The notes under the pieces: generated by a model
Told to the model about the DNA's origin: nothing
What the model saw: only the letters and a program-made list of their open reading frames with translations
Database searches by the model: none
Position numbers and translations under genes: made by a program
Shown: positions 12,931 through 24,990 of the stretch, in pieces
How the letters are laid out: every line of letters begins with the position of its first letter
Position numbering within the stretch: position 1 is the stretch's first letter
Source of the DNA: Owenia fusiformis
Lineage: Eukaryota > Annelida > Polychaeta > Sabellida > Oweniidae
Reading direction: 5' to 3'
Assembly: GCA_903813345.2 (NCBI GenBank)
Contig: CAIIXF020000010.1
Span: 31,058,828 to 31,118,827, forward strand
Length of the DNA: 60,000 nucleotides

Positions 12931-13245
12931 TATTTTGTATTGTATTTTGTTTAACACCAATGAAGGTGAGCAATACCTCTTGGGTATATCCCGTATATAT
13001 ACGTAATTAACCTGGAAGATAGACCCAGAAACCCCTCCTTGAAGGAGCCCTGTGTTCTTTTATGTGCACTTATACATAGACATACAAGTACACACCACAG
13101 CCTTTTGTACGAGTTGCGGACCACTCAGTCAAACACCCTGAAGTACTTCACGCAAACAAGCAAATTTAGTCTTGCCTGAACCGGGGATCGAATCCGGGAC
13201 CTATTGCGTAAGAGGTAACTGCGCTATCGCTGAGCTACAGGTAGC
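12931..13245 (-). mobile_element. tRNA-derived SINE, copy 1
   Basis: On the minus strand the head carries a polymerase III A-box-like stretch (TAGCTCAGCGATAG, about 13227-13240) and B-box-like GGATTCGATCCC (about 13183-13194). A body of about 240 bp shared with 58313-58644 follows. The 3' end has ACCTTCATTGGTG and an AATAC-rich tail. The two copies are closely similar over their whole length. The cloverleaf does not close well in the acceptor arm, so this is a SINE and not a functional tRNA gene. Confidence 0.85.
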
Positions 13246-14870
13246 TTAACCTTTTACAAAATAATCAAAACTTTTCAGAAGGTATTAATAGCTTAGCACG
13301 AGTATAACTATTTAGATACCAATTAAGTCTATAATAAAATAACGATGATATGAAAATAAAATTGTCAAGAATGTTTGGTTTACACAATGGCATCGTTTTT
13401 CATATATCTAAATTATGTCAAAAACAAACAATTTCAAAATCAGCAATCCAAATCAAATCTCCAAATGTGTTTTATCAAATTCTTTGTTAACTAAAACATC
13501 CAGGAAATGTCACTTCATTGTGCCATGAGTAATAGGTCTCAATTTAACATATAATTAAGCAAACATTTGTGGGGTTTTCACGCCCACCCCCCACCGCGAA
13601 CAACGTCATCAACATGGGTTATGCAGGGTTTGTTATGAAATAGTTTAGAAAAACGCATGCTTTAAAAAAGTCAGTCACTCATTATTGATAGATTATAATG
13701 TCAATAAGACTGGAAGGAGGTGGAATTCACAGACTCCATCCGGTTATCTATACTATTGACGTCATATGCATGGTATCTTAAATGTTCAAATGTGGTAAGC
13801 CAAGGAGGCTCACGATAAATAAATTCCATGATTAATCGGTCCACTTTTATCAGGTACTTACCGTTCCCTCTCATTAGAATAACAGTCGATTTGTCTTTGT
13901 GAAAATCTCATTTAAATCTCTGATAAATCACTATCATGCCCTTGGCTTCATGCCTTGGATTGCAATCATGACATATCTTCGAAGGCGCCGTGACCTTAGC
14001 TTCATAAAGACAACCAGGGATTGAAATAATGACAACTCTTCACAAAACCCAGCCTATGTGAATCAAAGATGTCAAGAAGGACAAGGGAGGAAAGGCATGG
14101 CTTACCACAATGACAAAACCCCCTGTCAACAGAATCACCCCTTAAATCCATTTTACAGGTTTTCATGGTCATTACACAGTTTTCTCAGAAAGAAAATCGT
14201 CAATTAGCCCCTTCGAACCAAGTTACATGTATCATACATAGCTCAGCGAAATAGTCACATTATATTCACTTTGTCCTCCTTCTTATTCACATTCAAAAAT
14301 GACTGTTAATATTCGTACCGTGCATACATTATATCTACACCGCTTGTTTTCGTATAATGCTCTATGATTTACATCTGTAGTAACTAGTAAGAGGGGGAAC
14401 CCCATGGAAAAGAGAAGACATATATCTGTTATGTAAATCTGTATTGAGAAGACATCGTCACTGATTGGTCAAATCGACAGACAAATGACGTCATTCAATG
14501 GCGGCTTCAAAATTATATAAAACCGCTTTGAATAAAAGTACGTACATTTTTGGCGTGTTTACCAATATTATAGCTTGGTATTTCACCTCAAGATAAAGAA
14601 AAGATGTACGGAATAAACTAACATCGATTCAAAAATCAAAACGACGTGTAGTAATCGGAAACAAGTCGGTGAAAATTTGGACAAACGAAGGTACTAAGAA
14701 AGAGACGTAATTATGTCTGTCATCAAGTTCGGACTTTTTCCCTAGTATTAAAGTTTTTCACTTCCTAAGACTGAGAAGGTCAAATATTCATAACTTACAG
14801 TTTCTCGAACTTGAATGACGAAGATATAACGACCCTATGGTGCCTCTGGGGATCTGTAGTCAGAAACAGA
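13246..14870. other. Non-coding stretch
   Basis: No gene or element is supported. Confidence 0.35.
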
Positions 14871-14881
14871 CATGGAATGGG

Positions 14882-14992
14882 GTGTGCTCATGCAATACCC
14901 CGTGCGAGAATCGAACCAAAAACCTTCCAGTTCACAAAGGGAGATGCTCTACTGCTGAGGCATACGGGCTTGTCACTACAGCGCTTATCACT
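14882..14992 (-). mobile_element. tRNA-like SINE head (different family)
   Basis: On the minus strand, CTCAGCAGTAGAGCA resembles an A box, and GGTTCGATTCTCG lies about 40 bp downstream as a B box, in the spacing expected for a tRNA-derived promoter. The arms pair poorly and the sequence runs on into non-tRNA DNA, so a SINE or tRNA pseudogene is likelier than a working tRNA. No second copy is in the window. Confidence 0.5.
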
Positions 14993-15940
14993 ACAAGTAA
15001 GGTTGTAGTAGCAGCTTGTTATCTAGGTTCATCACAATACCGACACAAATATGTTAATACGACTAGGTGTATAAAAAAGCCTTTCTTGAAACAAAGGTAG
15101 ACGCTTATGGGAAAGGAGGTGGAGAAAGAAAGTTTACCTAACGCCGAAGACTGTAAATCAGGAATACTGCACAAATTCGTACGTCTAGTCTTTCCTTCTC
15201 GATCATTACTTGGTTTAACGTTTAGTCAGGGTCTTCTCTGATGAGTGAGTATATTTGGCATCGTCAAGGCGGGATATTTCAAATGCAAAAACACCCTGAA
15301 AAAGTTAAAAGAACTTTAAAATATGAGTTACCACATTAGCAATAAAGAAAAAACTAGGTGGTATAAAATTCAGGATAAGATTTTGTTTTCTGGACGATTA
15401 GATGCCCAAACGTGTAGACTAACTTGGCACAATGCTGATTTTAATACCTGCCACAATGATTGTGATCGCTCACTCACCCATGTCAGTTCCATAATGACCT
15501 AGGTATGATTTTAGGGTGGACATACTAGGCTTTTGACCGCTATCTTTGTAATATTTAAGAAATAATACTATAAAAAAACAAAATAAAAAAAATTATAAAA
15601 TAAAATACATTATAGAAATCTGCCTTTAAAATTGGGTATATTTTTCATGGACATCCTGTATACAGTTACAGGTTTCTCTTATTAGGAGTCACTGAGCTAT
15701 CCACATTTACGTTATGTTTCTAAAATTGGAGAATGTTCTCAATCCAGCCACACCTTTGCCCCAATCCTTGAGACTCTCACGATCACACACTTTCTCCGAA
15801 TTTTCCTCTATTTTTACACCTTCGGTCTTCGAGTCACACCTTTAGCATTGTCATTGATAGATCCTGTGTTTCTGAACGTTTCTCTATAAGATCATCGATT
15901 TTTTCATAGCTTTTCTAGGTGAAGCAGATTCATGTCTCCG
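14993..15940. other. Non-coding stretch
   Basis: Nothing supportable. A run rich in AAATAAAA lies at about 15560-15610. Confidence 0.35.
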
Positions 15941-15944
15941 TTTA

Positions 15945-16710
15945 TGTGACGGTGGGCGGCGGGTGGAGGTTGGTGGTTGGCGTCCAGCGTCTGTAACAAA
16001 TTCTAAAAACCTTAACAAATACTGTATATAGACTGACTTCAATTTTTTTCAAAATTAACTCCGAGTTCTTAGAAGTTCAAATCTGACTTATCTCACAATA
16101 TTTTCACTAGGCACCTTTTGAGGTGGATCCCGGCTATGGCATTAATGGTTGAGAAATAGGGATCGAAACCAGCCATAGTTTTCTCCTGATGACCATTGTG
16201 AATTATTGTGTTTTATGGATTATGGCGACGGCTTTAATTGTGAATGGATGTTGACCGTTTGAAACGCCTCTGGACTTGGAGACTGGATTTTATCTTTCCC
16301 ACATCATTTGAGACTGAATGCTCTATCTTGTATGAGTACTTGTATCTACAACAATTTTTGAGGTTATGAGTATTGGCTATCAATTTCTAATTTTTTCTTC
16401 AACATGTATTGTAATGACTTCAGTATGAATGAAATGTCCCTGGGTCTTCTGGTCTTGGATTGTGATATTGATTCTTAAATGGTGGGGGAAAGGGGGTATT
16501 AGACATTGTTTCTTTTCACGTTAGATCATGGTTTTGGGGTATATGGGGTTTGTTTTTCTTGACTGGTATGCAATTAGAGTTTGCTTTTTCTTGCTAAGTT
16601 CCATTACAACTTTTGGTAATTTTTGATAGTTTTTCAACTTGCTTCAAATTGACCAAATTTTTTTTCAAAATCATCTCCAAGTTCTTAGAAGTTCAAATTA
16701 CCCTGTCATA
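15945..16710 (+). repeat. CTTGCTTCAAATTGACC repeat, interrupted
   Basis: The flanks 15945-16091 (GTTGGCGTC, AACAAATACTGTATA, AGAAGTTCAAATCTGACTT) and 16618-16710 (TTTTTCAACTTGCTTCAAAT, AGAAGTTCAAAT) belong to the same family as the tandem units at 24355-24985. They are separated by the 526-bp retroelement fragment at 16092-16617, so the fragment appears to have landed inside this repeat. Confidence 0.65.
16092..16617 (+). repeat. 3' region of the reverse-transcriptase element, copy 2
   Basis: Near-identical to 11782-12325 in the same orientation, but without any reverse transcriptase upstream. It is therefore a 5'-truncated insertion or a duplicated tail. It sits inside the repeat at 15945-16710. 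Confidence 0.75.
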
Positions 16711-17514
16711 CAAATGTCGTATATAAACTAGGTATCATGTAAAATCTATGACATCTCGTTGGGTTTCCTAGACTGGTCGTTGGGTTACCTTATGTTTATG
16801 TATCTTTTATTCCAACATAAAGGATGAGTACAGTATTACATAAAATTATTTAAGATATAATAGTACATAAAGTTATTTAGGATAAGATATAAAAACAGAG
16901 ATATAGAAAGTGAAGTACCACTATCTACAGCAAGCTACATATTTTATTATACAAGTTGTATATATGCTGAGCAGTAGTAATATATTATATTCTTGTTCAT
17001 TAAGCATATTAATTTTATTTTTTATATTTTATTTTGATTGGTGTGACTTTTTGTATGTCAAGATGGGTCGGAGTTTTTCCTTCAATGTTGTAGAAGCATG
17101 TTTAAATGTCAAATTGGCATTTATTATTTCGTCACTAGTTTGCTACATGAGCAAAATATCTCAGCACGATAAAATATTGATCATAAAAAGTAAACCGCTT
17201 CGACCTACATTTTTTATTTTTAAGATTCGATGTCGTTCTGAAATATTGATTTTAAAAATGCACAGTTGGGTCGTTGTGGATTCTTAAAATAATGAATGAG
17301 AATTAAAACCGTCACTTACTACATTTTTTTATTTTTGACATTTGAATCCATTTTATTCTTACACTAATCTTAATAATAATAATACTCTCAAAGAATCTAT
17401 TGTAAAATATCTAATTTAATTAATCACTTTCATGTTACACAATTAAAACGAGAAACCGCCATGACCTTGATTTCCTATTTTTAAATTGTAATCAATTTTA
17501 TTCTGACACTAATC
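16711..17514. other. AT-rich non-coding stretch
   Basis: A 125-codon open frame at 16910-17287 is hydrophobic and AT-driven, with no domain, homologous repeat or codon signature, so it is not called a gene. Upstream exons of the cysteine-rich gene at 17796 must lie here or further left but could not be picked out. Confidence 0.35.
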
Positions 17515-17705
17515 TATTTTTGATGCTATGAGTATTGGATATGAATTTTAAATTTATTCTTATTAACATATCTTGTAATAAGTTTAATATGAATTAAATA
17601 TCCCCTGGTGTTGTGGTCTCGGATTGTGATAATGATGCTTGAATTTTGGGTGGGGGAGGGGTATTAATCATTCCTTTCATGTTGAATTATGGTTTGGGAT
17701 GGTTT
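17515..17705 (+). repeat. 3' region of the reverse-transcriptase element, diverged copy 3
   Basis: Weaker match to the middle of 11782-12325 (GGTCT-C-GGATTGTGATA, TGGGGGAGGGG, ATGAGTATTGG), in the same orientation. Confidence 0.5.
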
Positions 17706-17795
17706 GACACTTCGTCCATAATATCATTTAATGCTAAATGAAATAAATTGCGAGTCTTGCATTGTTTTAGAACGTTTTAAAATATGTTATTTCAG

Positions 17796-20700
17796 ACTGT
17801 AAGAATGTAAAATGTGCTGATGTAAGTCGTTGTACACATGGGTCACATTTGCCTTCAGGAAGATGTTGTCCAATCTGTAACATGACAAGTAAGACTTTTT
17901 AACTTTTATTTATCAAGTTTATTAGATTGTAAAAACTCCCTTGCTGGCATATCAGTTACAGACTATTTTTTACTTTCTTAAAATATAATATCTAGGTTAT
18001 TAAATTAACATTGGATTAAGAAGGAGAAGGTTCACTTTCGGAACAGCATTCCTTAAACTGGATTGAAACTTGCCAAATCCAAAAACAGGTGTATGTAAGC
18101 CCCTCTCCTAGCCCCCCCCCCCCCCACAAAACAAGTATATAGGAGCATTGAAATTGAAAAATAAGCATAACTCATGACTTAAAATGTCCTTTCTATGATT
18201 TACACTTGTATATTCTCTCAGGACCCATGGTGCCCGAATCTATTGTGAGTTTGAAAGCAAAAGTGTGTAATCCTGTGAAATGTAGGATTTATTGTGAATT
18301 TGGATACAGCAAAGACGACCATGGGTGCGACATGTGCAAATGTAAGGGAAATCCATGCGACGTAAGCTTATAAGTATTTGTTTAAAATGTCCACGTACCA
18401 GATATCTCGTATTTTTCCTCAATATGATACCTCGATATATCACGATCTCCATTGTGTAATGTGGTTATCACATGGAAACTGATTATCACCATGTTTAGCA
18501 TAGATATACATTCAGAATGTTGGAATTCTGATTGTGCATCAAGTCCATGGTCAATACCTTAACTAACAGTTTAAAAAAGGTAGGTGTCATTACAGTCTTA
18601 CTTCAATTGATCACTAAATTTTAATTCACAGTTTTTACTGAGCAATTGCATATAATATTCATATCGACAAATACAATCATACTGTTGTGGAACATTGTTC
18701 AAGTCAATATTTGATGTTGAGATGAAATATCACGTGTTTATTCGGGCACTTTAACATTACCACATATTACATTTGAAACGTCAACAATAGCGCATGGTAT
18801 CCGTGACTTTCAATATGTTAGATTGAATTATGAGCATGACCTGCAATGTGATAAAGTCAATTGCATTAAAGTTCGAGATGAGATAAAGCATAATAGAGAG
18901 GTTAAGCTACACGTATAAATGCAAACCGTGAACCTGAACGCGTAAGTCCACGCTCAAGTACACGTTTAAGAAAATTTTCCGTTAAGCTACACGTCTGAAA
19001 CCATGTCAGTGGACGTGGAGCTATATTTATGTGGCGACTGTGTCTAAAGGTCATGTCTCTATGGTGTAATGGATAGCACTTCGCGATCGGCAATCTAGCA
19101 CTTCACGTATTTCCGTTAGGCCCTGGTTCGAATCTAGTCGCAATAAAACTTTTTGTTTTTTATTTTTGAGTTATTTCATATTCAACCACAATCAGAGGGT
19201 CTAGTGCACTTTCCATTATGATTTCCCCATGATCAAAATGAATCATTTTTAACTGTAACATAAAGAATACACTGTCACATAATACTTTGAAAAACATTTA
19301 AGCGTTTGGACCCACATTGACTGAGGTTGAGGTCATTAAGTTCAGCAAGGGTATATTGACTTCACATTGGATGTGTTCTATTGACTTAACATGTGGATAC
19401 CATCAGATTCCGATGGAGGCCATTGGTTTCTATTGAGTTTCCCAAATATACCTAAAATACACTATGACCTGAATCGATTGCAAATTAAATAAATTCACAA
19501 TATGACACAAATGGTATATCACATCAGATGTGCAAATATAAAGTTTGCAATCGATTCAGGTCAAACTTCAAATTAAAAGATAATACATTTTTCATCATTT
19601 TTTCCTACAAAAGCAACTTTTACACTTATGAAATCCCCTACAACTTTGTAAATACAAAGATTATACTGTTATGTTTTATTGATTAATAACATATTTGGAT
19701 AAGATGTAGGGGTGTGTAGGATGCAAATGGATTTTGACAGACACAAAAAGACTTCATGGTTTGGCATCTCTACCCCTGTACACTTAATGATTGAATATTG
19801 GCCCTAATAAGTGGCCCATTCATCAATACAGTGCTGAATATAGGTCAACAAGATACAAGTGTACATATAAATGTAATAATAAAAGCAGTATATTTATTTT
19901 GAAAAATCAGATGAATTTATTTTTGTTCTTTGGGAGATCATAATGGAGGACGCACTAGATCCTTTCTTGCCCTGGTTGTCATTTCATTTCGTTTAGTATA
20001 CATATTGTACTAAGCCCTGGGCATCAAATTGGTCTTGCCAATTTATATTGTACGGAATTAACAAACGATCACATTTGAACTCGTCATTTACCCATTAAAA
20101 TGTATTCTTATTTCCAATTAAGGATTGGGGTTTACCAATATAACAAGCAAAATTGTCTGTATCAAATATGGGCTCCAGGGCCATCCTAGAACATAGCTAA
20201 AATCAATCAAGTAATGAGCGACGTGTAATCACTCATCTACACGTAAAAACCTGTAACTTTCACGCTTACCTCTAGAAAGTAGACTAATCTGACGTCATTT
20301 TCCTGCGTGCGCATAGAAGTACACGTTCATGCTTTGTTGAATACGCGTCTGTAAATTGCACGAATATGATAATCTCATGTAAAAACCTGTAAACTTTACA
20401 CTGGCCACAGGAAATAAACAAATCTGACGTCATTTATCTGCGCGCGCATTGAAGTTCACGTTCAAGTTTTGTTTAATACGTGTAGCTTAACCTCTCTACT
20501 ATCTTATAATAAAACTCAATTGAACAAATTATTGTGTCTAGAAAAGCTGTTGACAACTCAAAGCGTAAAATACAGCTAACTGTTATGCCTTGGTCACATT
20601 TGCTCCGATCCATCAGCCGGCGCCCGGCCGATTGAGTGATTTGTTCAATATTGTATTCTATTTTGAACTAAATTCTCAATAGGCCGGGCGCCGTATTGAA

Positions 20701-22300
20701 AATCGGGGCAAATGTGACCAAGGCATTACACACTGGTCCTACACTCATACACAAGTCACTCACATGACCTCTTTGGTACTCTGATTACGGAAAATAAAAC
20801 AAGTTTTTCACCAAAAAGAAGCAAGAAGCACTCTTACCAAATACCTGCAAACTTATATATTAACCGATGAAGGTATAAAGCTAAAATTTCCTTTTAGTAT
20901 ATAATAGTAGATGGTACTGTAATCTATAATGAAAGATGAAAGTAAAATTGTAAAATTACATTTTACGCAATCTAACTTACAGTAAAATTTTAAATGTTTG
21001 TGAGTACTTTGAATTTAAAAAATAAGCAATCAAATGACCAAATTGAAACAGTTTATGTAAAAATAGAAACATTTATATTTATCCTAACTTTTGTATATTT
21101 TAGTTTGTTTTGTAGTTTAGCTATCATATCTGGATAAAACAGAGCTACTTATGGAAGTTGAAGCTGTAGAGAACAGATATTCCATAGATATCCTTCAGGA
21201 GAACCTCAAAAAGTATTGAGATGTCTGCTCAAGACACTGCTCTTTTCAATGCCCTTTTAACTTTATATCCAGCCTGACTGGCAGCCGTTTAAAGCTGCAG
21301 GGGATAGTCAAATTCTCTTTTAAAAGTTGGTCCAAATTATGTATTATTTTCTATCATCCATCTTCATCTTTTCACACTCTAAGAACAATTAAATGCTCTT
21401 TCCAATGGTATATAGTATGCATGTGTACCTCTTCTAGTTTATGCTGGGGATAGGGGGCACAACGCCATTTGACACCCTGTACAGTGTTATCTTTCAAAGG
21501 AGGCAGGTCTCGGCTTCAAGAGGCAGTCGTATCAAAGCAAAGTTGAATTTTGAAGCTTATATTATTACTATATACTATAAACTTTGTTGATATTCCAGTT
21601 CATCCCTCCTTGCCATGCTCAGACCCAGCTAAAGATACATTTGGAAATATCACGACATGTAGCAAGGTCGATGGCAACTCTAAATGTCCCACTGGCTACG
21701 GTTGCCGGAAATCTGTGTGATTTCCCATCATTTTGTTGTCCATCGACGCGATGCCAATACGGAGATGAGATCTACAAGAACGGAGATACATTTCCCTCTC
21801 TTGACGGATGTAACACATGTTTTTGCATGAATAACGGAGATATCGGATGTACTGAAATGGAGTGTCCCAAGAAAGGTTGTACCCATAATGGAAAGAACCA
21901 GGTACACGGGGAAAAGTTTCCCCGGGGTGATGGATGTAACACCTGTACATGTGGAAATGGAGTTGTAAGCTGCACAGATACAGACTGTGCTCGTAAGTAT
22001 CGCATCTAAGATATGTCTAAAGTAACACGTCCTATTAAAGGGAATCTAGAATGTTTCACTATCATGATCTTATCTTAGATTTAAGGTTTCGTTGAATGCT
22101 GAGTGTGGAGCTTGACACACGTATTGTTCTCTCATATGTATCTTTGTATCTTAGACTGTAAGCGAGCTGAAATCATATATCAAGTTGATGAATACGTCGA
22201 GAATGGATCATGTGCGCTATGTCAGTGCGTCAATGATCACTCCGAACCTTTGGGCGCAAGGATTGCTTGTGCAGTTACCGATTGCCCATCCATTCGATAA
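17796..22300 (+). CDS. Secreted cysteine-rich multidomain protein, 3' exons (VWC/antistasin/pacifastin-like)
   Basis: Four exons are visible: 17796-17888, 18222-18361, 21599-21992 and 22155-22300 (TAA). Each has AG and GT borders, and the junction phases agree (1, 0, 1). Exon 1 ends a VWC-like module (KNVKCADVSRC, CCPIC). Exon 2 has an antistasin-like pattern (CNPVKCRIYCEFGYSKDDHG, CDMCKC). Exon 3 carries two repeats of the CxxGxxxxxGxxFPxxDGCNTCxC type followed by CTxxxC, and exon 4 carries a third, diverged one (CALCQC). These resemble pacifastin or single-VWC folds. Antistasin and pacifastin modules are often protease inhibitors in extracellular proteins; that role is inferred. The start codon and signal peptide lie upstream and were not found. 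AATAAA is at 22410-22415. Intron 2 contains the transposon at 18896-20496. The first 120 bases of exon 3 look more protein-like in another frame (see findings). Confidence 0.7.
18114..18126. repeat. Poly-C run
   Basis: A run of about 14 C residues in intron 1 of the cysteine-rich gene. Its length is prone to sequencing error. Confidence 0.8.
18896..20496. mobile_element. 1.6-kb non-autonomous DNA transposon at a TA target
   Basis: The ends are perfect 20-bp inverted repeats, GAGAGGTTAAGCTACACGTA at 18896-18915 and its reverse complement at 20477-20496. TA flanks both sides (18894-18895 and 20497-20498). TTAAGCTACACGT recurs at 18982. Two direct repeats of about 105 bp near the right end (20240-20345 and 20375-20485) share ACGTAAAAACCTGTAA and AATCTGACGTCATTT. 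A hairpin at 19467-19561 pairs GACCTGAATCGATTGCAAA with its complement. No transposase frame remains. A tRNA-like segment lies inside at 19058-19140. The element sits in intron 2 of the cysteine-rich gene. A related fragment is at 40143-40250. Confidence 0.85.
19052..19143 (+). other. tRNA-like segment inside the transposon
   Basis: GTCTCTATGGTGTAATGG-ATAGCAC resembles the acceptor and D arm of an arginine tRNA, with an A box. CTGGTTCGAATCTAG about 55 bp later resembles a T arm with a B box. The gap in the anticodon region is longer than usual, as in intron-bearing tRNAs, and the 3' acceptor strand does not pair with the 5' end. It is read as a tRNA-derived pseudogene or polymerase III promoter relic. 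Confidence 0.45.
20586..20725. mobile_element. 140-bp MITE with TTA duplication
   Basis: The termini TGCCTTGGTCACATTTGC and GCAAATGTGACCAAGGCA are perfect inverted repeats, with inner GGCGCCCGGCC and GGCCGGGCGCC arms also paired. TTA precedes (20583-20585) and follows (20726-20728) the element, a 3-bp duplication as in PIF/Harbinger-type elements. Related fragments occur near 26339 (CCCAGTCACATTTGC) and 57270-57305. Confidence 0.85.
20729..21590. other. Intron sequence, nothing further seen
   Basis: AT-rich remainder of intron 2 of the cysteine-rich gene, without a recognisable exon or element. Confidence 0.4.
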
Positions 22301-22409
22301 TGAAATTAACGGTTGCGACAACTATTTGATTGGTCCACGGACCTGATGGAGTGACTAATAGAATGATCAAGTGATGTGCCACCATTTTATGTATTTCTGC
22401 AAGTCGTTC

Positions 22410-22415
22410 AATAAA
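22410..22415 (+). terminator. Polyadenylation signal of the cysteine-rich gene
   Basis: AATAAA 110 bp after the stop codon at 22298-22300, the usual distance for an animal mRNA 3' end. Confidence 0.6.
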
Positions 22416-22879
22416 ATTCTAGAAGAAGGAAGGAATTGTTTTCCACTGTAATATTTAAGAAAGAGGACAGAGGTTTAATATGCAATTTCTACCTGTCTCT
22501 CTAGTATGCAATTTTTCAAAAACATGAGACAAAAAATAGTTCATACTAGACCTACCAAAACATAATACTGTGAATCATCTTGTTAATATTGTTCACGATC
22601 TTCATATTAATATAGATCAAGGTAAAAATTTACGTCCCATCTTCGATTGATGTCATTTCTTCAAAAACGTGTGGTTAGCGATAATACAGTTCTTGGAATT
22701 TAAGAATTTTTGTTTGATCAGTATTACTATTGTTCCTGTAGTTAAGACATTCTAGATATTTAAAAAAAGGACGGAAATTCCAAAATGGCAGCCTTCATTC
22801 AAGATATGATGCATTAAAAATACATTTTGATATTTCCTTTCCAGTTATACATTAGACTTGGGCGTTATGTGATTAAGGA

Positions 22880-22985
22880 TGAATTATCCATGGGAAATGA
22901 GTTGTCTAGGTGATGAGTTGTCCAGGGGATGAGTTGTGTAAGGTTTGAGTTTTCCGACGATGAGTTTTCCAGGGGGTGAGCTGTC
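22880..22985. repeat. Imperfect minisatellite, unit about 18 bp
   Basis: About five units built on GATGAGTTGTCCAGGG, with variants such as GACGATGAGTTTTCCAGGGG. Confidence 0.75.
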
Positions 22986-23159
22986 TGCTTACCTTGGTAT
23001 TACGTAAAATACCTCTCCACCTTCTCCCATAATGTCCTTATATTAACGATTTATTTAGACCGTTTTTGATAAGTTAGAGAAGTATTTATTCAGAAGAATG
23101 AACTTAAACTTGAACCCATATATAGTCTTTAAGATATGATATTGTTATCATGATGTTTT

Positions 23160-23332
23160 AAGACAGCAGTGAAAAAAATTAAAGGCATTGGAAATGAAGT
23201 CCAATTACATTCCCATTAATTAATATAAGTATTTTCTCCACAGGATATTAAATAAGAATTCAAACATAAAGAGGCTTTAACACGTAGTTCAATGAGGGAG
23301 CTAAGGTTGCCAAACTCATGGAGGGGAGTGTA
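23160..23332. mobile_element. Truncated copy of the CACTCCCCTCCA family
   Basis: Matches the right end of the elements at 29139-31082 and 46278-48021: GCTTTAACACGTAGTTCAAT, then GGTTGCCAAACT-CATGGAGGG-GAGTG followed by TA. The left part is missing. Confidence 0.7.
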
Positions 23333-24354
23333 AGATCAGTACGTCTGCCGCTAATACAAATCCTACTTTGGCAATAAAAGTAGATAGCATACGTTTTTCT
23401 GCACTTGTTTACGAACAATTCTTTCTGGTCAAACTCGGTCAATTAAGATTATTGGCTCACTGCTGGCCACGTATAAGTGCAGCACGTTTAAGAGTTTAAA
23501 AACTAGATATTACCTTGTTTTTAAACTCCATTCAAAATACATAATGTTATGTAATCCATGAATGCTTTTCGATACCTAGGCTAGTGCGATTCTAGGCCAA
23601 TGCAGTTCTAATGCACTTCCTTAAAGGTGTCCGAGTCTAAAGTGATCGTTTCAATACTTTTATTTGAATCTGTAAGCCAATGAAATACATGATTTTTGTA
23701 AAATTTAAAATCTGAAATATTAGGTTAATGTTAATTAATCAACCCTATCCAAAAAAACATATACCATTGTACAAATAATATAAATATATTTAAAATGTAC
23801 AAATATATTGTAGAAATAATATAAATATATAATTAAGGGGTGATTCATTGTATCGATAGCAACTATATATACATTAAATTAGGTTTCAAGCTGCAATGTT
23901 GTATGATTGATAATAAAAAAAATTGTTACCAGTGAAATATTAGAATAAATGAAAATCATATTGAAAATTAAAAGCACTTGGAAATAACTTAATGGTATCA
24001 TTAACAGCGTTTTGAGAACGATTTAAGAATGATGATTTCGGATAATTACTTATAATGGCGTTGTGCATATTCATAATGATTTTATATTTCCCGCCAGATA
24101 ACACTTTAAACTTACGTTCTCTGATTTGCATTCAATTGTTCGCGTTTGCTTTGAGTCTAACATTGCGCTGACTCGATTACACGCATCATAAGCGTTGCGT
24201 TCTGCGGCCGCTGTTGTAACGCAAACACAACGCAGACTTATTTCAAGTGTAACGAATACAGATTACAGAATATAGCAATACAGATTGGTACAGCACAAGA
24301 ACTGACCAATCAGAAGGCTTCATTTTACAGATCATGCGATAAATTGTTATATTT
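23333..24354. other. AT-rich non-coding stretch
   Basis: No gene is supported. A short tandem ATATAAATATAT region lies at 23778-23832. Confidence 0.35.
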
Positions 24355-24990
24355 TAGGTCACCAAAAAGTGGTGACATATTGTTATGCTCTCCGTTTTTT
24401 GTCACGGCGGTTGGTGATCGGCGGTCGGCGGTTGGCGTCTGTAACAATTCTTAAAACTTCCAATAACATAACAAATACTGTTTAGACTGACTTCAGTTTT
24501 CTTCAAAATCATTTACAAGTTTTAAGAATTTCACATCTGACTTTATATTGAAGATGTGACCTTCGGTGACCTTTTCAAGGTAAAAAAAGGTCAAAAAGTT
24601 ATCTTTTCAACTTGCTTCTTTATCAAATTTCTTTTTCAAATCATCTACAAGTTATCAGAAGTTCAAATCTGACTTTAGCTTTGAGGTTTGAACTTCTCAT
24701 GGTAAAAATGGTCAAAAGGTATTTTTTCAACTTCCTTCAAATTGACCAATTTTTTCAAAAGCATGTAGAAGTTCTCAAAACTTCAAATCTGACTAAACAT
24801 TTGACCTTCAATGACATTCTCAAGGTCAGAAAAATATTTGACCTTCTCAAGGTCATTGAAGGTTTTTTCAACTTGCTTCAAATTGACCCATTTTTTCATC
24901 TACAAGTTCTCAGAAGTTCAAATCTGACTTTAGATTTTAGATTTCACCTTCCATGACCTTCTCACGGTCATTAGGTGGTGACATTTTGTC
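24355..24990. repeat. Tandem CTTGCTTCAAATTGACC repeat array
   Basis: Four degenerate units begin at about 24490, 24601, 24725 and 24866, with spacing of roughly 110-140 bp. They share TTTTTCAACTTGCTTCAAAT, ATCTACAAGTTCTCAGAAG and TTCAAATCTGACTTTA. GGTGAC-rich sequences lie at each end (AGTGGTGACATATTGT and GGTGGTGACATTTTGTC). A 114-codon open frame at 24612-24956 is only a translation of these repeats. Confidence 0.8.

Noticed and set aside
14811-15100. Overlapping 65- and 87-codon frames
   Set aside because: They cross the antisense tRNA-like SINE head; the coding look is accidental.
16910-17287. 125-codon open frame
   Set aside because: AT-rich, hydrophobic by composition, with no motif, no splice or polyadenylation context, and next to known repeats.
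24612-24956. 114-codon open frame
   Set aside because: A direct translation of the tandem CTTGCTTCAAATTGACC repeat units.
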